From positions 504,044-568,043 of the forward strand of contig LT009757.1 of the NCBI GenBank assembly GCA_900012615.1: a DNA stretch of 64,000 nucleotides, in the 5' to 3' direction. The position numbers were made by a program, and so were the translations under genes. The stretch comes from Agrobacterium genomosp. 13 str. CFBP 6927 (GTDB lineage: Bacteria > Pseudomonadota > Alphaproteobacteria > Rhizobiales > Rhizobiaceae). The notes under the pieces are model-generated. The model did not search any database and was not told the origin of the DNA. It worked only from the letters and a program-made list of their open reading frames with translations. Shown here piece by piece: positions 8,434 to 17,926 of this stretch (positions are counted from its first letter, which is position 1; each line of letters begins with the position of its first letter).

Positions 8434-10044
8434 ATGAGTGACAGGATTACAAACTGGACCCGCTCCGACGATGCCGCCGTTGAACAGGCGATCCGACGCG
8501 GTGCAACGCGGCGCGAACTGCTTCACATGATGCTGGCGGGCGGCGTGGCGCTTTCCGCCGGTTCGGCCATTCTGGGCCGTGCCTCGCAGGCCGTGGCGGC
8601 CACGCCCGTTTCCGGCGGTTCGCTGAAGGCGGCGGGCTGGTCGTCGTCGACGGCCGATACGCTCGACCCGGCGAAAGCCTCGCTATCCACGGACTATGTC
8701 CGCTGCTGCGCGCTCTACAACCGGCTGAGCTTCCTTGATGTTTCCGGCACGCCGCAGATGGAACTGGCCGAATCCATCGAATCGAAAGATGCCAAGACCT
8801 GGACGGTAAAACTGCGTTCCGGCGTTACCTTCCATGACGGCAAGGCGCTGACCGCCGACGACGTGGTCTACTCGCTGAAACGCCATCTTGATCCGGCAGT
8901 CGGCTCCAAGGTCGCCAAGATCGCCGCCCAGATGACTGGCTTCAAGGCTGTCGACAAGAGCACCGTGGAAATCACGCTTTCAAATGCGAATGCCGACCTA
9001 CCATCGATTCTGGCCCTGCACCATTTCATGATCGTCGCCGATGGCACCACGGATTTCTCCAAGGGCAACGGCACCGGCGCCTTCAAGCTTGAAAAATTCG
9101 AGCCGGGCGTGCGTTCGATCATGGCCAAGAATACCAATTACTGGAAGTCCGGCGGCCCGCACATCGACAGTTTCGAATTCATGGCGATCTCCGACGACAA
9201 TGCCCGCGTCAACGCCCTTCTTTCCGGCGATATCCAGCTTGCTGCCGCCATCAATCCGCGTGCGCTTCGCCTGCTGGACAAGCAGGAAGGCGTCGTTCTG
9301 TCAAAGACGACATCCGGCAACTATACGAACCTCAACATGAGGTTGGACCAGGCGCCCGGCAACAATGCCGATTTCGTTGCCGGCATGAAGTCGATCGTCA
9401 ATCGCGAACAGATCGTCAAGGCGGCCCTGCGCGGCCTCGGCGAAGTCGGCAACGACCAGCCGGTGCCGCCGATGAACCCCTATCACAATCCGGACCTGAA
9501 GCCGAAAGCCTTCGACCCGGATAAGGCGAAGTTCCACTTCGAAAAGGCAGGTCTTATCGGCCAGTCCATTCCGGTGATCGCGTCGGATGCGGCAGCCTCT
9601 TCCGTCGACATGGCGATGATCATCCAGGCGTCCGCCGCCGAAATCGGCGTCAAGCTCGACGTACAGCGTGTTCCCTCGGATGGCTACTGGAGCAATTACT
9701 GGCTGAAGGCGCCAGTTCACTTCGGCAACATCAATCCGCGCCCCACGCCGGACATCCTCTTCTCCCTGCTCTACGCCTCCGACGCGCCGTGGAACGAAAG
9801 CCAGTACAAGTCGCCCAAGTTCGACAAGATGATGCTCGAAGCACGCGGCATGCTGGACCTTGAAAAGCGCAAGCAGATCTACTTCGAACTGGAAACGATG
9901 ATCGCCGACGAAGCCGGCACCATCATTCCGGCCTATATTTCGAATGTCGACGCCATCAGCTCCAAGCTGAAGGGGCTGGAAGCCAATCCCCTCGGCGGCA
10001 TGATGGGTTACGCCTTTGCGGAATACGTCTGGCTCGAAGCCTGA
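8434..10044 (+). CDS. ABC transporter substrate-binding protein, family 5 (peptide/opine type)
   Basis: A 536-residue periplasmic solute receptor. A twin-arginine at 26-27 (ATRRELLHMMLAGG) is followed by a hydrophobic stretch, so it is probably exported by Tat. The mature protein has the family-5 signature VTFHDGKALTADDVVYSLKR. This family binds di- and oligopeptides, opines or other small organic solutes. An AGGGGAAG ribosome site precedes ATG. It heads an operon with two permeases and a fused double ATPase. Its ligand may be the substrate of the preceding HAD or oxidase genes, which is inference. Confidence 0.88.
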   Translation: MSDRITNWTRSDDAAVEQAIRRGATRRELLHMMLAGGVALSAGSAILGRASQAVAATPVSGGSLKAAGWSSSTADTLDPAKASLSTDYVRCCALYNRLSFLDVSGTPQMELAESIESKDAKTWTVKLRSGVTFHDGKALTADDVVYSLKRHLDPAVGSKVAKIAAQMTGFKAVDKSTVEITLSNANADLPSILALHHFMIVADGTTDFSKGNGTGAFKLEKFEPGVRSIMAKNTNYWKSGGPHIDSFEFMAISDDNARVNALLSGDIQLAAAINPRALRLLDKQEGVVLSKTTSGNYTNLNMRLDQAPGNNADFVAGMKSIVNREQIVKAALRGLGEVGNDQPVPPMNPYHNPDLKPKAFDPDKAKFHFEKAGLIGQSIPVIASDAAASSVDMAMIIQASAAEIGVKLDVQRVPSDGYWSNYWLKAPVHFGNINPRPTPDILFSLLYASDAPWNESQYKSPKFDKMMLEARGMLDLEKRKQIYFELETMIADEAGTIIPAYISNVDAISSKLKGLEANPLGGMMGYAFAEYVWLEA

Positions 10045-10055
10045 TAGACCATGGG

Positions 10056-10100
10056 GCCGGGCGTGGAAGCGCCCGGCAACCTTTCCGCTGGTGCGGAAAG
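10056..10100 (+). promoter_or_regulatory. Tandem intercistronic hairpins
   Basis: Two hairpins between the binding protein and the first permease: GCCGGGCG/CGCCCGGC (10056-10063 with 10070-10077) and CTTTCCGC/GCGGAAAG (10081-10088 with 10093-10100). No T-run follows. Such structures typically protect the binding-protein mRNA 3' end and lower permease output. Confidence 0.6.
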
Positions 10101-10136
10101 CCTATTTGTCAGGCGGGTCGCAGCAGGAGCATGTGA

Positions 10137-11087
10137 ATGAACAGCCGGATACTATCCCTTATCGCCAGGCGGCTGGTCGTCATGCTGACGACCCTGCTTA
10201 TCGTGTCATTTATCGTCTTTTCCGCCACCAGCCTGCTGCCCGGCGATACGGCGACGATCCTTCTTGGCCAGGCGGCAACGCCGGAGGCCGTGGCTGGCCT
10301 GCGCACCGCCATGCATCTTGATGACCCGGCGCTGTTGCGTTTCGTCCGCTGGCTGTTCGGCCTGCTGCAGGGCGAACTTGGCACGTCCTACGCCAACAAT
10401 ATGGCGATCGCCGACCTTATCGGTCCGCGTTTCGTCAATTCCATGAAACTTGCGGGCATAACCACGGTCATTGCCGTGCCACTGGCGCTGACGCTCGGCA
10501 TCAGCGCCGCCATGCTGCGCGGAACGCTTTATGACCGGGCGGTCACCGTGCTGACCATCGGCGTGATTTCCGTGCCTGAATTCATGATCGCGACGCTCGC
10601 CGTTCTGCTTTTCGCCGTTTATCTGAAATGGCTACCGGCCCTGTCGCTGGTCACAGAGGTCAACACCCTGTTCGATGTGCTGCGTGTTTACGCCATGCCG
10701 GTCATCACTCTTACCTTTGTCGTATCGGCACAGATGATCCGCATGAGCCGTGCCGCCGTCATCGAGACGCTCGATACGCCCTATGTGGAAATGGCGCTTT
10801 TGAAGGGTGCGCCGCGCATGCGCATCGTGCTTCGCCATGCGCTTCCCAACGCCCTTGGCCCCATCGTCAACGCGGTCGCGCTGTCGCTTTCCTATCTCGT
10901 TGGCGGCGTCATCATCGTCGAGACGATCTTCAATTATCCCGGTATCGCCAAGCTGATGGTCGATGGCGTCGCAACCCGCGACCTGCCTTTGATCCAGAGC
11001 TGCGCGATGATCTTCTGCGTGGGCTATCTCCTGCTCATCACCACGGCGGATATCATCGCCATCATGTCCAATCCGAGGCTGCGCTGA
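10137..11087 (+). CDS. ABC transporter permease, DppB family
   Basis: A 316-residue inner-membrane permease with a first membrane helix at about 12-34 and about five more after residue 100. The cytoplasmic EAA loop, which docks on the ATPase, lies at 218-242 (LLKGAPRMRI...LPNALGP). The first periplasmic loop carries the LLPGDTA segment of DppB-type proteins. AGGAG lies 8 bp before ATG. It overlaps the next permease by one base (TGATG), so the two are translationally coupled. Confidence 0.88.
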   Translation: MNSRILSLIARRLVVMLTTLLIVSFIVFSATSLLPGDTATILLGQAATPEAVAGLRTAMHLDDPALLRFVRWLFGLLQGELGTSYANNMAIADLIGPRFVNSMKLAGITTVIAVPLALTLGISAAMLRGTLYDRAVTVLTIGVISVPEFMIATLAVLLFAVYLKWLPALSLVTEVNTLFDVLRVYAMPVITLTFVVSAQMIRMSRAAVIETLDTPYVEMALLKGAPRMRIVLRHALPNALGPIVNAVALSLSYLVGGVIIVETIFNYPGIAKLMVDGVATRDLPLIQSCAMIFCVGYLLLITTADIIAIMSNPRLR

Positions 11088-11938
11088 TGGCCGACAATAT
11101 CAAAACAACTTCGGGGACTTCGCGTTTGGGTTACAAGATCAACGCAGTCGGCGTTTTCGGCTTTCTCGTCATCTTCCTCTGGGCGATGGTCGCCATCTTC
11201 GCGCCCTATCTCATTCCGCATCCGGTCGGTGAAATCATCGATCTCGATTATTTCGGGCCCATGACCTCCGATCTCTGGCTCGGCTCCGACTATCTTGGCC
11301 GCGACGTCTTTTCCCGCATTCTCATGGGCGCGCGTTTCACGGTCGGCATCTCGCTTGCGGCCGTCACCATCGCCTGCACCTCCGGCGTCGTGCTCGGCAT
11401 GTGCGCCGCCGTGGTTGGCGGCTGGTTCGATGCGGTGCTCAGCCGGTTTCTCGATGCCGTGAATTCAATTCCGAGCAAGCTTTTCGGCCTTGTGGTCGTC
11501 GCCGCCGTCGGCTCCTCCATACCCGTACTAATCATCACGCTCTCTGTCATCTATACGCCGGGCGCTTATCGTTTCGCCCGGGCACTCGCCGTCAATGTCA
11601 ACACCATGGATTTTGTCACCGTCGCCCGCGTGCGCGGCGAGAGCCTGCTTTACCTCATCGGCTCGGAAATCCTGCCGAACATCATCCGCCCCGTGCTTGC
11701 CGATCTTGGCGTGCGCTTCGTCTTCATCGTGCTGCTTTTGTCGGGCCTCTCCTTCCTCGGCCTCGGCCTGCAGCCGCCCAACGCCGACTGGGGCGCGCTG
11801 GTGCGCGAAAATATCGGCGGCCTGCCCTTTGCCGCACCGGCCGTGATCTTCCCGTCGCTGGCGATTGCCAGCCTGACGATCAGCGTCAATCTGCTGATCG
11901 ACAATCTGCCGCAGAAAATCCGCGACAGGAGCGAATAA
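11087..11938 (+). CDS. ABC transporter permease, DppC family
   Basis: 283 residues. The start is the ATG inside the TGATG overlap with the previous gene. An N-terminal cytoplasmic tail precedes helix 1 (VFGFLVIFLWAMVAIFAPYL). GSDYLGRDVFSRILMGAR is the DppC hallmark, and the EAA loop is in VARVRGESLLYLIGSEILPN. Partner of the DppB-like subunit. Its stop overlaps the next start by one base (TAATG), which indicates one coupled operon. Confidence 0.88.
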   Translation: MADNIKTTSGTSRLGYKINAVGVFGFLVIFLWAMVAIFAPYLIPHPVGEIIDLDYFGPMTSDLWLGSDYLGRDVFSRILMGARFTVGISLAAVTIACTSGVVLGMCAAVVGGWFDAVLSRFLDAVNSIPSKLFGLVVVAAVGSSIPVLIITLSVIYTPGAYRFARALAVNVNTMDFVTVARVRGESLLYLIGSEILPNIIRPVLADLGVRFVFIVLLLSGLSFLGLGLQPPNADWGALVRENIGGLPFAAPAVIFPSLAIASLTISVNLLIDNLPQKIRDRSE

Positions 11939-13593
11939 TGACCAATCTCGTTGAAATCCGTGGACTGAAAGTCGAGGCCACCACCGATTCCGGCCGCCGT
12001 GTCCAGATCATCAAGGGCGTCGACATCGATATCGCCGAAGGCGAGATCGTTGCGCTGATCGGTGAAAGCGGCTCCGGCAAGACCACCATCGCACTGACGC
12101 TGATGGGCTATGCCCGCCCCGGTTGCCGCATTTCCGGCGGCAGCGTCACGGTGGCGGGCCGGGACATGGTGCAGCTGTCCGAAGCCGAGCGTGCCAGGAT
12201 TCGCGGCACGAAAATCTCCTATGTCCCGCAGAGCGCCGCCGCCGCCTTCAACCCGGCGCAAAAGATCATCGATCAGGTCATCGAAGTCACGCGCATCCAT
12301 CATCTGATGCCGCCGCAGGAGGCACGCGTCAAAGCGGTGGAACTGTTCAAGGCATTGTCGCTGCCCAATCCGGAAACCATCGGCGAGCGTTACCCGCACC
12401 AGGTCTCCGGCGGCCAGCTGCAGCGTCTTTCCGCCGCCATGGCGCTGATCGGCAATCCGGAACTGGTCATCTTCGATGAACCGACCACGGCGCTCGACGT
12501 GACGACACAGATCGAGGTCCTGCGCGCCTTCAAATCGGCGATGCGCAAAGGCGGCATTGGCGGCGTCTATGTTTCCCACGATCTTGCGGTCGTCGCCCAG
12601 ATCGCCGACCGGATTGTTGTTCTGAAAGGCGGCGAGGTCCAGGAAACCGGTACGACCACCGAGATTCTGGAGAATGCGCAGCATCCCTATACGCGCGAAT
12701 TGCTGACGGCCTTTAACGACAAGGTGCGTGCAGTCAGCCCGCTCAAACGAAATGACGCAACACCGCTCCTCGATATCGAGAAACTGATCGCGGGCTACGG
12801 TACCAAGGGTGAAGACCGGATGCCGCTGGTGCGCGCGGTGGATTCCGTCAGCCTCTCGGTCTATCCCGGCCGCAATCTCGGCATTATCGGCGAGTCCGGC
12901 TGCGGAAAATCGACGCTGGCGCGTGCCATTGCCGGCATTCTGCCCGCTGCAAGCGGCCATGTCATCTTCGAAGGCCGCGAACTGGATACCGACGCAAGAC
13001 GACGCACGAGCGATCAACTGCGCCGCATGCAGATCGTTTTCCAATATGCCGATACCGCGCTCAACCCGTCGAAGCCCATTGAGGATATTCTCGGCCGGCC
13101 TCTGACCTTCTATCATGGCATGAAGGGCAAGGCGCGCGATGCGCGGATCGACCAGCTTCTCGATATGGTGAAGTTGCCGCGCTCCGTCCGCCACCGCCAT
13201 CCCTCAGGCCTGTCAGGCGGACAGAAACAGCGCGTCAATTTCGCCCGTGCACTCGCGGCCGAACCATCGCTCATCATCTGCGATGAAATCACCTCGGCGC
13301 TGGATACGGTTGTCGCAGCCGCGATCATCGACCTGCTCGGCGAATTGCAACGCGAACTCGGCCTCTCCTACATCTTCATCAGCCACGATCTTTCAGTGGT
13401 GGAAACCATCTGCGACGAGATCGTCGTGATGTATGGCGGGAAGCAGGTGGAACATCTGGAGACCGAGGCGATCAAGGCGCCGACGCATCCCTATTCGAAG
13501 CTGCTCTTCTCCTCGGTGCCGAAACTGGACCCGAAATGGCTCGATAATCTTCAGCAGGATGCGGAGCTGGTGCGGGCGTTTTCGAAAAGGTGA
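11938..13593 (+). CDS. Fused double ATP-binding protein of the peptide-type importer (DppD-DppF fusion)
   Basis: 551 residues holding two ABC domains in one chain. Domain 1: Walker A GESGSGKTT at 42-50, signature VSGGQLQRL near 158, Walker B LVIFDEPTTALD. Domain 2: Walker A GESGCGKST at 318-326, signature LSGGQKQRV, Walker B with DEITSALD. In most Dpp/Opp importers these are two genes; here one polypeptide energises the permease pair. The start overlaps the DppC stop by one base, as TAATG. About 170 bp and a palindromic repeat follow. No terminator with a T-run is evident apart from that repeat. Confidence 0.9.
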   Translation: MTNLVEIRGLKVEATTDSGRRVQIIKGVDIDIAEGEIVALIGESGSGKTTIALTLMGYARPGCRISGGSVTVAGRDMVQLSEAERARIRGTKISYVPQSAAAAFNPAQKIIDQVIEVTRIHHLMPPQEARVKAVELFKALSLPNPETIGERYPHQVSGGQLQRLSAAMALIGNPELVIFDEPTTALDVTTQIEVLRAFKSAMRKGGIGGVYVSHDLAVVAQIADRIVVLKGGEVQETGTTTEILENAQHPYTRELLTAFNDKVRAVSPLKRNDATPLLDIEKLIAGYGTKGEDRMPLVRAVDSVSLSVYPGRNLGIIGESGCGKSTLARAIAGILPAASGHVIFEGRELDTDARRRTSDQLRRMQIVFQYADTALNPSKPIEDILGRPLTFYHGMKGKARDARIDQLLDMVKLPRSVRHRHPSGLSGGQKQRVNFARALAAEPSLIICDEITSALDTVVAAAIIDLLGELQRELGLSYIFISHDLSVVETICDEIVVMYGGKQVEHLETEAIKAPTHPYSKLLFSSVPKLDPKWLDNLQQDAELVRAFSKR

Positions 13594-13646
13594 GAGGCTT
13601 GAAGATAGCCGGACTGACGAGATAGACACACTGCATTCATCTCGAC

Positions 13647-13722
13647 GTCATCCTCGCCCTTGAGGCGAGGAACCATCCATTTCGACAGGCTATGGATCCT
13701 CGGGACAGGCCCGAGGGATGAC
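13647..13722. repeat. Palindromic intergenic repeat (degenerate simple form)
   Basis: Bounded by GTCATCCTCG and CGAGGGATGAC. Outer arms are imperfectly complementary, and each holds its own small hairpin. It lies between the convergent ends of the ABC ATPase and the Lrp gene. Same class as the repeat at 2739 but with more mismatches. Confidence 0.75.
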
Positions 13723-13764
13723 GTAGGGATTAGGAATATCCTGCTGAGGAAACACCCTTTTATT

Positions 13765-14241
13765 TCAAAGCGGAAACAGGCTGGTCAGCGGCATATGGGA
13801 TTTGACGATCGGCGATTTCAGCACCACGAAGCTGAAATATTTGTCGATACCGACATCCATATCGATCAGGCGTTCCATGATCGACTGATATTCGACAATG
13901 CCTGAAGTCATGAATTTCAGCAGATAATCGTAACCGCCTGAAACGAGGTGACATTCCACCACCTGGTCGATCTTTTCGATGACGCCGAGGAAGCGGGCGA
14001 AATCGATCTGGCGGTGGTTTTTGAGCGTGATCTCAGTGAAGACGGTCAGCGTCTGGCCGAGCTTGTTGATGTTGATCTGCGCCGAATACCCTTCGATATA
14101 ACCTTCGGCCTGAAGCTTCTTGACCCGCATCAGGCAGGGGCTTGGCGAAAGATTGACAAGCTCCGCCAACTCCACATTGGTGATGCGTCCATTTTTCTGG
14201 AGTTCGTAGAGGATCTTGATATCGATCCGATCAAGTTTCAT
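13765..14241 (-). CDS. Lrp/AsnC family transcriptional regulator
   Basis: 158 residues, the usual Lrp length. The N-terminal winged HTH covers residues 1-50 (MKLDRIDIKILYEL, ELAELVNLSPSPCLMRVKKL), followed by a RAM ligand-binding domain with VVECHLVSGGYDYLL. An open frame extends 39 codons further upstream, but ATG at 14241 gives the family N terminus. Divergent from the FAD oxidase at 14469, as Lrp activators often are from the amino-acid catabolic gene they control. It is therefore likely to regulate that gene in response to an amino acid, an inference from arrangement only. Confidence 0.85.
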   Translation of the reverse strand: MKLDRIDIKILYELQKNGRITNVELAELVNLSPSPCLMRVKKLQAEGYIEGYSAQININKLGQTLTVFTEITLKNHRQIDFARFLGVIEKIDQVVECHLVSGGYDYLLKFMTSGIVEYQSIMERLIDMDVGIDKYFSFVVLKSPIVKSHMPLTSLFPL

Positions 14242-14468
14242 CACGTGAGGAACCCCTTTTTGTTTTTCTACTCGCGGCATAAAATTCTGACGCGGCATTG
14301 GAAATCTTATCACATGCGCCAGCTCTGTCGACGCGGGGATATTTTTTTCATGCAGCATAAAGAGTTGCAGACATGGCCCTGAACAGCAGGAGATTCCGGC
14401 AATCGGCCCAGTCTGGCAGCGTTTACCCGGTGACCAAGGTAAATTAGTAGGAAGATAAGGAGTCCGAC

Positions 14469-15794
14469 ATGCCTGCGCCGCTGCAACAGATCACGACCTC
14501 GCCGGAACTGCCGAAATCCGCGGACGCCGTCATTATCGGCGGCGGCATCGTCGGCGTTTTCGCTGCCTATTATCTCGCCCGGCGCGGCCTGAAAGTGGCT
14601 CTTGTCGAAAAAGGCCTGATCGGCGCGGAGCAATCCAGCCGCAACTGGGGCTGGTGCCGGCAGCAGAACCGCGACGCCCGCGAATTGCCGATCTCAACAC
14701 AGAGCCTGACGCTCTGGGATCAATTTGCTGCCGAGAGCGGTGAGGACACCGGTTTTCGCCGCTGCGGATTGTTTTACCTGAGCGACAATGAGGCCGAACT
14801 TGCAGGCTGGGCGCGCTGGCGCGATTTTGCCATCACCGCAGGCGTGACGACACATATGCTGAGCGCGGACGAGGCCAGCGAACGTGGACGCAGCACCGGA
14901 AAACGCTGGAAGGGCGGCGTCTTTTCGCCGACGGACGGCACGGCCGATCCTTCGATGGCGGCCCCGGCCGTCGCACGCGCCATCATGAAGCTGGGCGGCA
15001 CGGTGCATCAGAACTGCGCGGCACGGGGTCTGGAAACGGAAAGCGGCCGCGTCAGCGCCGTCGTCACTGAAAAAGGCACGATCCGCACCAAGACGGCCAT
15101 CATGTCCGGTGGCGCCTGGGCTTCGTCCTTCTGCCGCCAGCTCGGCATCCGGTTTCCGCAGGCCTCCGTCCGCTCTTCCATCCTGTCGGTCACACCAGGT
15201 GCGGAAGGTCTGCCGGATGCGCTGCACACCGCTGCCGTTTCCGCCACCCGGCGCAAAAATGGTGGTTATACCCTCGCCATCAGCGGCCTTGGACGCATCG
15301 ATCCGACAGCACAGCAGATGCGGTTCGCACGCGAATTCATTCCGATGTTCCTCAAGCGCTGGCGCAGCCTGCGGCCGGGCGGGCTTGAAGGTATTCGTGG
15401 CGGCCATGAAACGCTGAAACGCTGGCGGCTCGATGCGCCAACGCCGATGGAGCGGGTTCGCATTCTCGATCCGAAACCCAATGCCGCCGCTATCCGCGAG
15501 ACCCATAGAAGGGCACAGGAACTTCTGCCAGCGCTCCGCAGAACCCAGATTTCCGCCGCCTGGGCCGGTTTCATCGACAGCACGCCGGATGGCGTGCCCG
15601 CAATTGGCGAGACCAGTGAATTGCCCGGTTTCATCCTCGCCGCCGGTTTCAGCGGCCACGGTTTCGGCATCGGCCCAGGCGCCGGCCATCTGATCGCCGA
15701 TATCGTGACGGGTTCGAACCCGATCGTCGATCCCGCTCCCTATCACCCCAGCCGTTTCCTTGGCTCGTCATGGGGCAAGGTCGCGGATTTCTGA
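14469..15794 (+). CDS. FAD-dependent amino acid oxidase/dehydrogenase (DAO family)
   Basis: 441 residues. The Rossmann motif GGGIVG is at 24-29, with ALVEKGLIGAEQSSRNWGW completing the FAD site. The C-terminal FAD segment GFSGHGFGIGPGAGHLIADI is typical of D-amino acid dehydrogenase and sarcosine-oxidase-like proteins. The family oxidises an amino acid or N-substituted amine to an oxo acid. AAGGAG lies 6 bp before ATG. Divergent from the Lrp gene, which probably controls it. The substrate could be a D-amino acid or an opine-like amine. Confidence 0.82.
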   Translation: MPAPLQQITTSPELPKSADAVIIGGGIVGVFAAYYLARRGLKVALVEKGLIGAEQSSRNWGWCRQQNRDARELPISTQSLTLWDQFAAESGEDTGFRRCGLFYLSDNEAELAGWARWRDFAITAGVTTHMLSADEASERGRSTGKRWKGGVFSPTDGTADPSMAAPAVARAIMKLGGTVHQNCAARGLETESGRVSAVVTEKGTIRTKTAIMSGGAWASSFCRQLGIRFPQASVRSSILSVTPGAEGLPDALHTAAVSATRRKNGGYTLAISGLGRIDPTAQQMRFAREFIPMFLKRWRSLRPGGLEGIRGGHETLKRWRLDAPTPMERVRILDPKPNAAAIRETHRRAQELLPALRRTQISAAWAGFIDSTPDGVPAIGETSELPGFILAAGFSGHGFGIGPGAGHLIADIVTGSNPIVDPAPYHPSRFLGSSWGKVADF

Positions 15795-15814
15795 TTCTTC
15801 TGCTTGAAGCGGCT

Positions 15815-15876
15815 GGCGGACAGAACAATACCCGCAAAGCGTAGCCTGCGGGTATTGCCGTCCGCCGCATTTTTTT
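15815..15876 (+). terminator. Long terminator hairpin after the FAD oxidase
   Basis: Nested inverted repeats GGCGGA (15815-15820)/TCCGCC (15861-15866) and CAATACCCGCA/TGCGGGTATTG, then GCATTTTTTT. It separates the plus-strand oxidase from the minus-strand importer operon. Confidence 0.85.
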
Positions 15877-15883
15877 CGACCGG

Positions 15884-16819
15884 TCAGCTCTTCGGCAGGC
15901 CGGGTGGGTTGGTTCGCGATTCCGGCAAGGCCTCTTCCGCCAGTTGCCAGCGGTCCAATATCTTCGCGTAAGCGCCGCTCTTGATCAGATCGTTGGTGGC
16001 AAGTGTCAAAGCATCGGCGAGTCCCGAACCCTTGCGGGTGGTGATGGCAACATCCGAACGCTCCGGCCAGCCGGCGGACAGGGTTCCGACACGCTTGATG
16101 GTCTTGTCGCGCGCGGCGATGAAGACAAGCTGCGCATGCGGCTGGACGATCACATCCGCCCGCCCGGCGGAAAGCGCGACAAGCCGGGTGGCCTCGTCGT
16201 CGTAATATTGCAGCTCGAGCGGCTTCAGCCCGGCGGCGACATTCTCGTCGTTCCATTTCAGCAGGATACGCTCCTGATTGGTGCCGGCGCCGACGATGAT
16301 CCTCAGACCGGCCGCATCCTTCGGTTCCCTGATGGCGGTAATGCCGCTGTCGGACTTGACGAAGAAACCATGCAAGCCCTGACGATAGGTGGAGAAATCG
16401 AACTTCTCCTTGCGCTGCTCTGTCACCCCGACATTGGAGATGACGGCATCGTATTTACCGGAAGCAAGCCCCAGCGGCCAGTCGGCCCAGGCGACAGCCA
16501 CCAGCTCCAGTTCAAGTCCAAGGCTGTCGGCTACAGCCAGGGCATAATCCGGATCGGCACCCACCACCGTCTTCGCATCCGTCGCATAGGTCGCGAGCGG
16601 CGGTCCTCCGGGGGCAACCGCGACGGTGAATTTGCCCGGTGTGATGAATTTGAAATCTTTCGGAACGGCAGCAATCGCGCCGGGGTCTTTTTCAACCCTG
16701 ATCCGGCCGGGCTGGTCCGGCGACAGATCGAAAACATCCGTTGCAAAAGCCGATCCAAAACCGGCGACGGAAAGAAAAGCACCGAGCGTGGCCGAAGCGA
16801 GACGAGAGGTGAAGGTCAT
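15884..16819 (-). CDS. Amino-acid ABC transporter substrate-binding protein, family 3 (copy 1)
   Basis: 311 residues with a Sec signal peptide (MTFTSRL..., cleavage near residue 26 after GSAFA). The mature protein has the family-3 elements VAWADWPLGLASGKYDAVISN and EKFDFSTY. It is strongly alike throughout to the protein at 16964, with an identical C terminus ESRTNPPGLPKS, so the two are a tandem duplication. It is last in the minus-strand operon. The paired receptors recall TcyJ/TcyK of Bacillus, which bind cystine and S-substituted cysteines; that ligand is inference from the neighbours. Confidence 0.87.
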   Translation of the reverse strand: MTFTSRLASATLGAFLSVAGFGSAFATDVFDLSPDQPGRIRVEKDPGAIAAVPKDFKFITPGKFTVAVAPGGPPLATYATDAKTVVGADPDYALAVADSLGLELELVAVAWADWPLGLASGKYDAVISNVGVTEQRKEKFDFSTYRQGLHGFFVKSDSGITAIREPKDAAGLRIIVGAGTNQERILLKWNDENVAAGLKPLELQYYDDEATRLVALSAGRADVIVQPHAQLVFIAARDKTIKRVGTLSAGWPERSDVAITTRKGSGLADALTLATNDLIKSGAYAKILDRWQLAEEALPESRTNPPGLPKS

Positions 16820-16852
16820 TCTGGTTTCCCGATAAAATCACTGCGGGACGGA

Positions 16853-16883
16853 GGTAGCGCGGGCGGGAGGAGCCCGCGCTACC
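16853..16883 (-). promoter_or_regulatory. Intercistronic hairpin between the paired binding proteins
   Basis: A 12-bp perfect stem (16853-16864 with 16872-16883) around a 7-base loop, without a T-run. Probably an mRNA-stabilising or processing structure between the two receptor genes. Confidence 0.55.
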
Positions 16884-16963
16884 GGCTGAGTGATGTCCCA
16901 CCTTCAACTCAGCGTGTTGGCAACCCAGCCGCTGGGCGATTGAGCCCGCTGGAAAGTCGACCA

Positions 16964-17902
16964 TCAGCTCTTGGGCAGGCCGGGCGGATTGGTGCGGGAT
17001 TCGGTGACGGCCTCAGAGCCAAGGTTCCAGCGGGCAAGGACCTTGCCGTAATTGCCGTTCTTGATCTGGGCGTTCAGCGCCGCCGTGATGGCTTCGGCAA
17101 TGCCGGCATCCTTTTTGGAGGCGACGGCGATTTCCGCCGCTTCCGGCCAGCCGCCGGAGAAGGTGCCAACGAGCCTGGTCTTCTTCTGGCTTGCCGCCTG
17201 GAAGGCCGATGTTGCGTTGGGGCCGAGATAGGCGTCCGCGCGGCCGGATTGCAGGGCGACATCAAGCACGGCCTGATCGTCGTAATATTGCACCTCGGTG
17301 TCGGCCAAGCCCTTGGCCTTGTTATCCTTTATCCATTTCAGCAGGATCTGTTCCTGATTGGTGGCCGCACCGACGATGACCTTCAGCCCGGCCACGTCCT
17401 CGGGCTTGCTGACGGTCGTCACCTTGCTGTTATTGCCCACGTAAAAGCCGAGCAAGTCGTTGCGGTAGCTGGAGAAATCGAACTTTTCCTTGCGCGCTTC
17501 CGTCACCGTGATGTTGGAAGTGACGGCATCGTATTTGCCGGATGTCAGACCCAGCGGCCAATCGGCCCAGGCAATCGGAACGAGCTGAAGTTCAAGGCCG
17601 AGGCTGTCGGCAACCAGCTGGGCGATATCGGGCTCCACGCCAATCGGCGTTTTCGTGTCGCTCGCATAATCGACCAGCGGCAGGCGGAACGGTACGGTCG
17701 CGACCGTCAGCTTTCCATCCGCGATGAACTTGTGGCTGGCCGGAAGAAGCTTGATCGCCTCCTCCACTTTCTCGGCGCGCACCCGTCCCTTCTGTTCCGG
17801 AGAAAGATCGACCTCCTGAGCGTGTGCGGCCGGGATGAGCGCGGTGGTGGCGGAGAAAAGACCGCCGGCAAGCAATGATAATAGTTTCGATGAAAATGCC
17901 AT
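16964..17902 (-). CDS. Amino-acid ABC transporter substrate-binding protein, family 3 (copy 2)
   Basis: 312 residues with a Sec signal (MAFSSKLLSLLAGG..., cleavage after AAHA near residue 28). Paralogue of the next gene, with the same IAWADWPLGLTSGKYDAVTSN core and the same C-terminal dodecamer. The two differ around the ligand-contact loops, which suggests related but distinct ligands. It lies 24 bp after the permease-ATPase fusion and would deliver solute to it. Confidence 0.87.
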   Translation of the reverse strand: MAFSSKLLSLLAGGLFSATTALIPAAHAQEVDLSPEQKGRVRAEKVEEAIKLLPASHKFIADGKLTVATVPFRLPLVDYASDTKTPIGVEPDIAQLVADSLGLELQLVPIAWADWPLGLTSGKYDAVTSNITVTEARKEKFDFSSYRNDLLGFYVGNNSKVTTVSKPEDVAGLKVIVGAATNQEQILLKWIKDNKAKGLADTEVQYYDDQAVLDVALQSGRADAYLGPNATSAFQAASQKKTRLVGTFSGGWPEAAEIAVASKKDAGIAEAITAALNAQIKNGNYGKVLARWNLGSEAVTESRTNPPGLPKS

Positions 17903-17926
17903 GTGAGTGTTTCCCTTGTTTTTTGG

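Noticed and set aside
15944..17878. 644-codon open frame on the plus strand antisense to both family-3 receptors
   Set aside because: High GC at third codon positions of the true genes opens long antisense frames; no recognisable domain, and it crosses an intercistronic hairpin.
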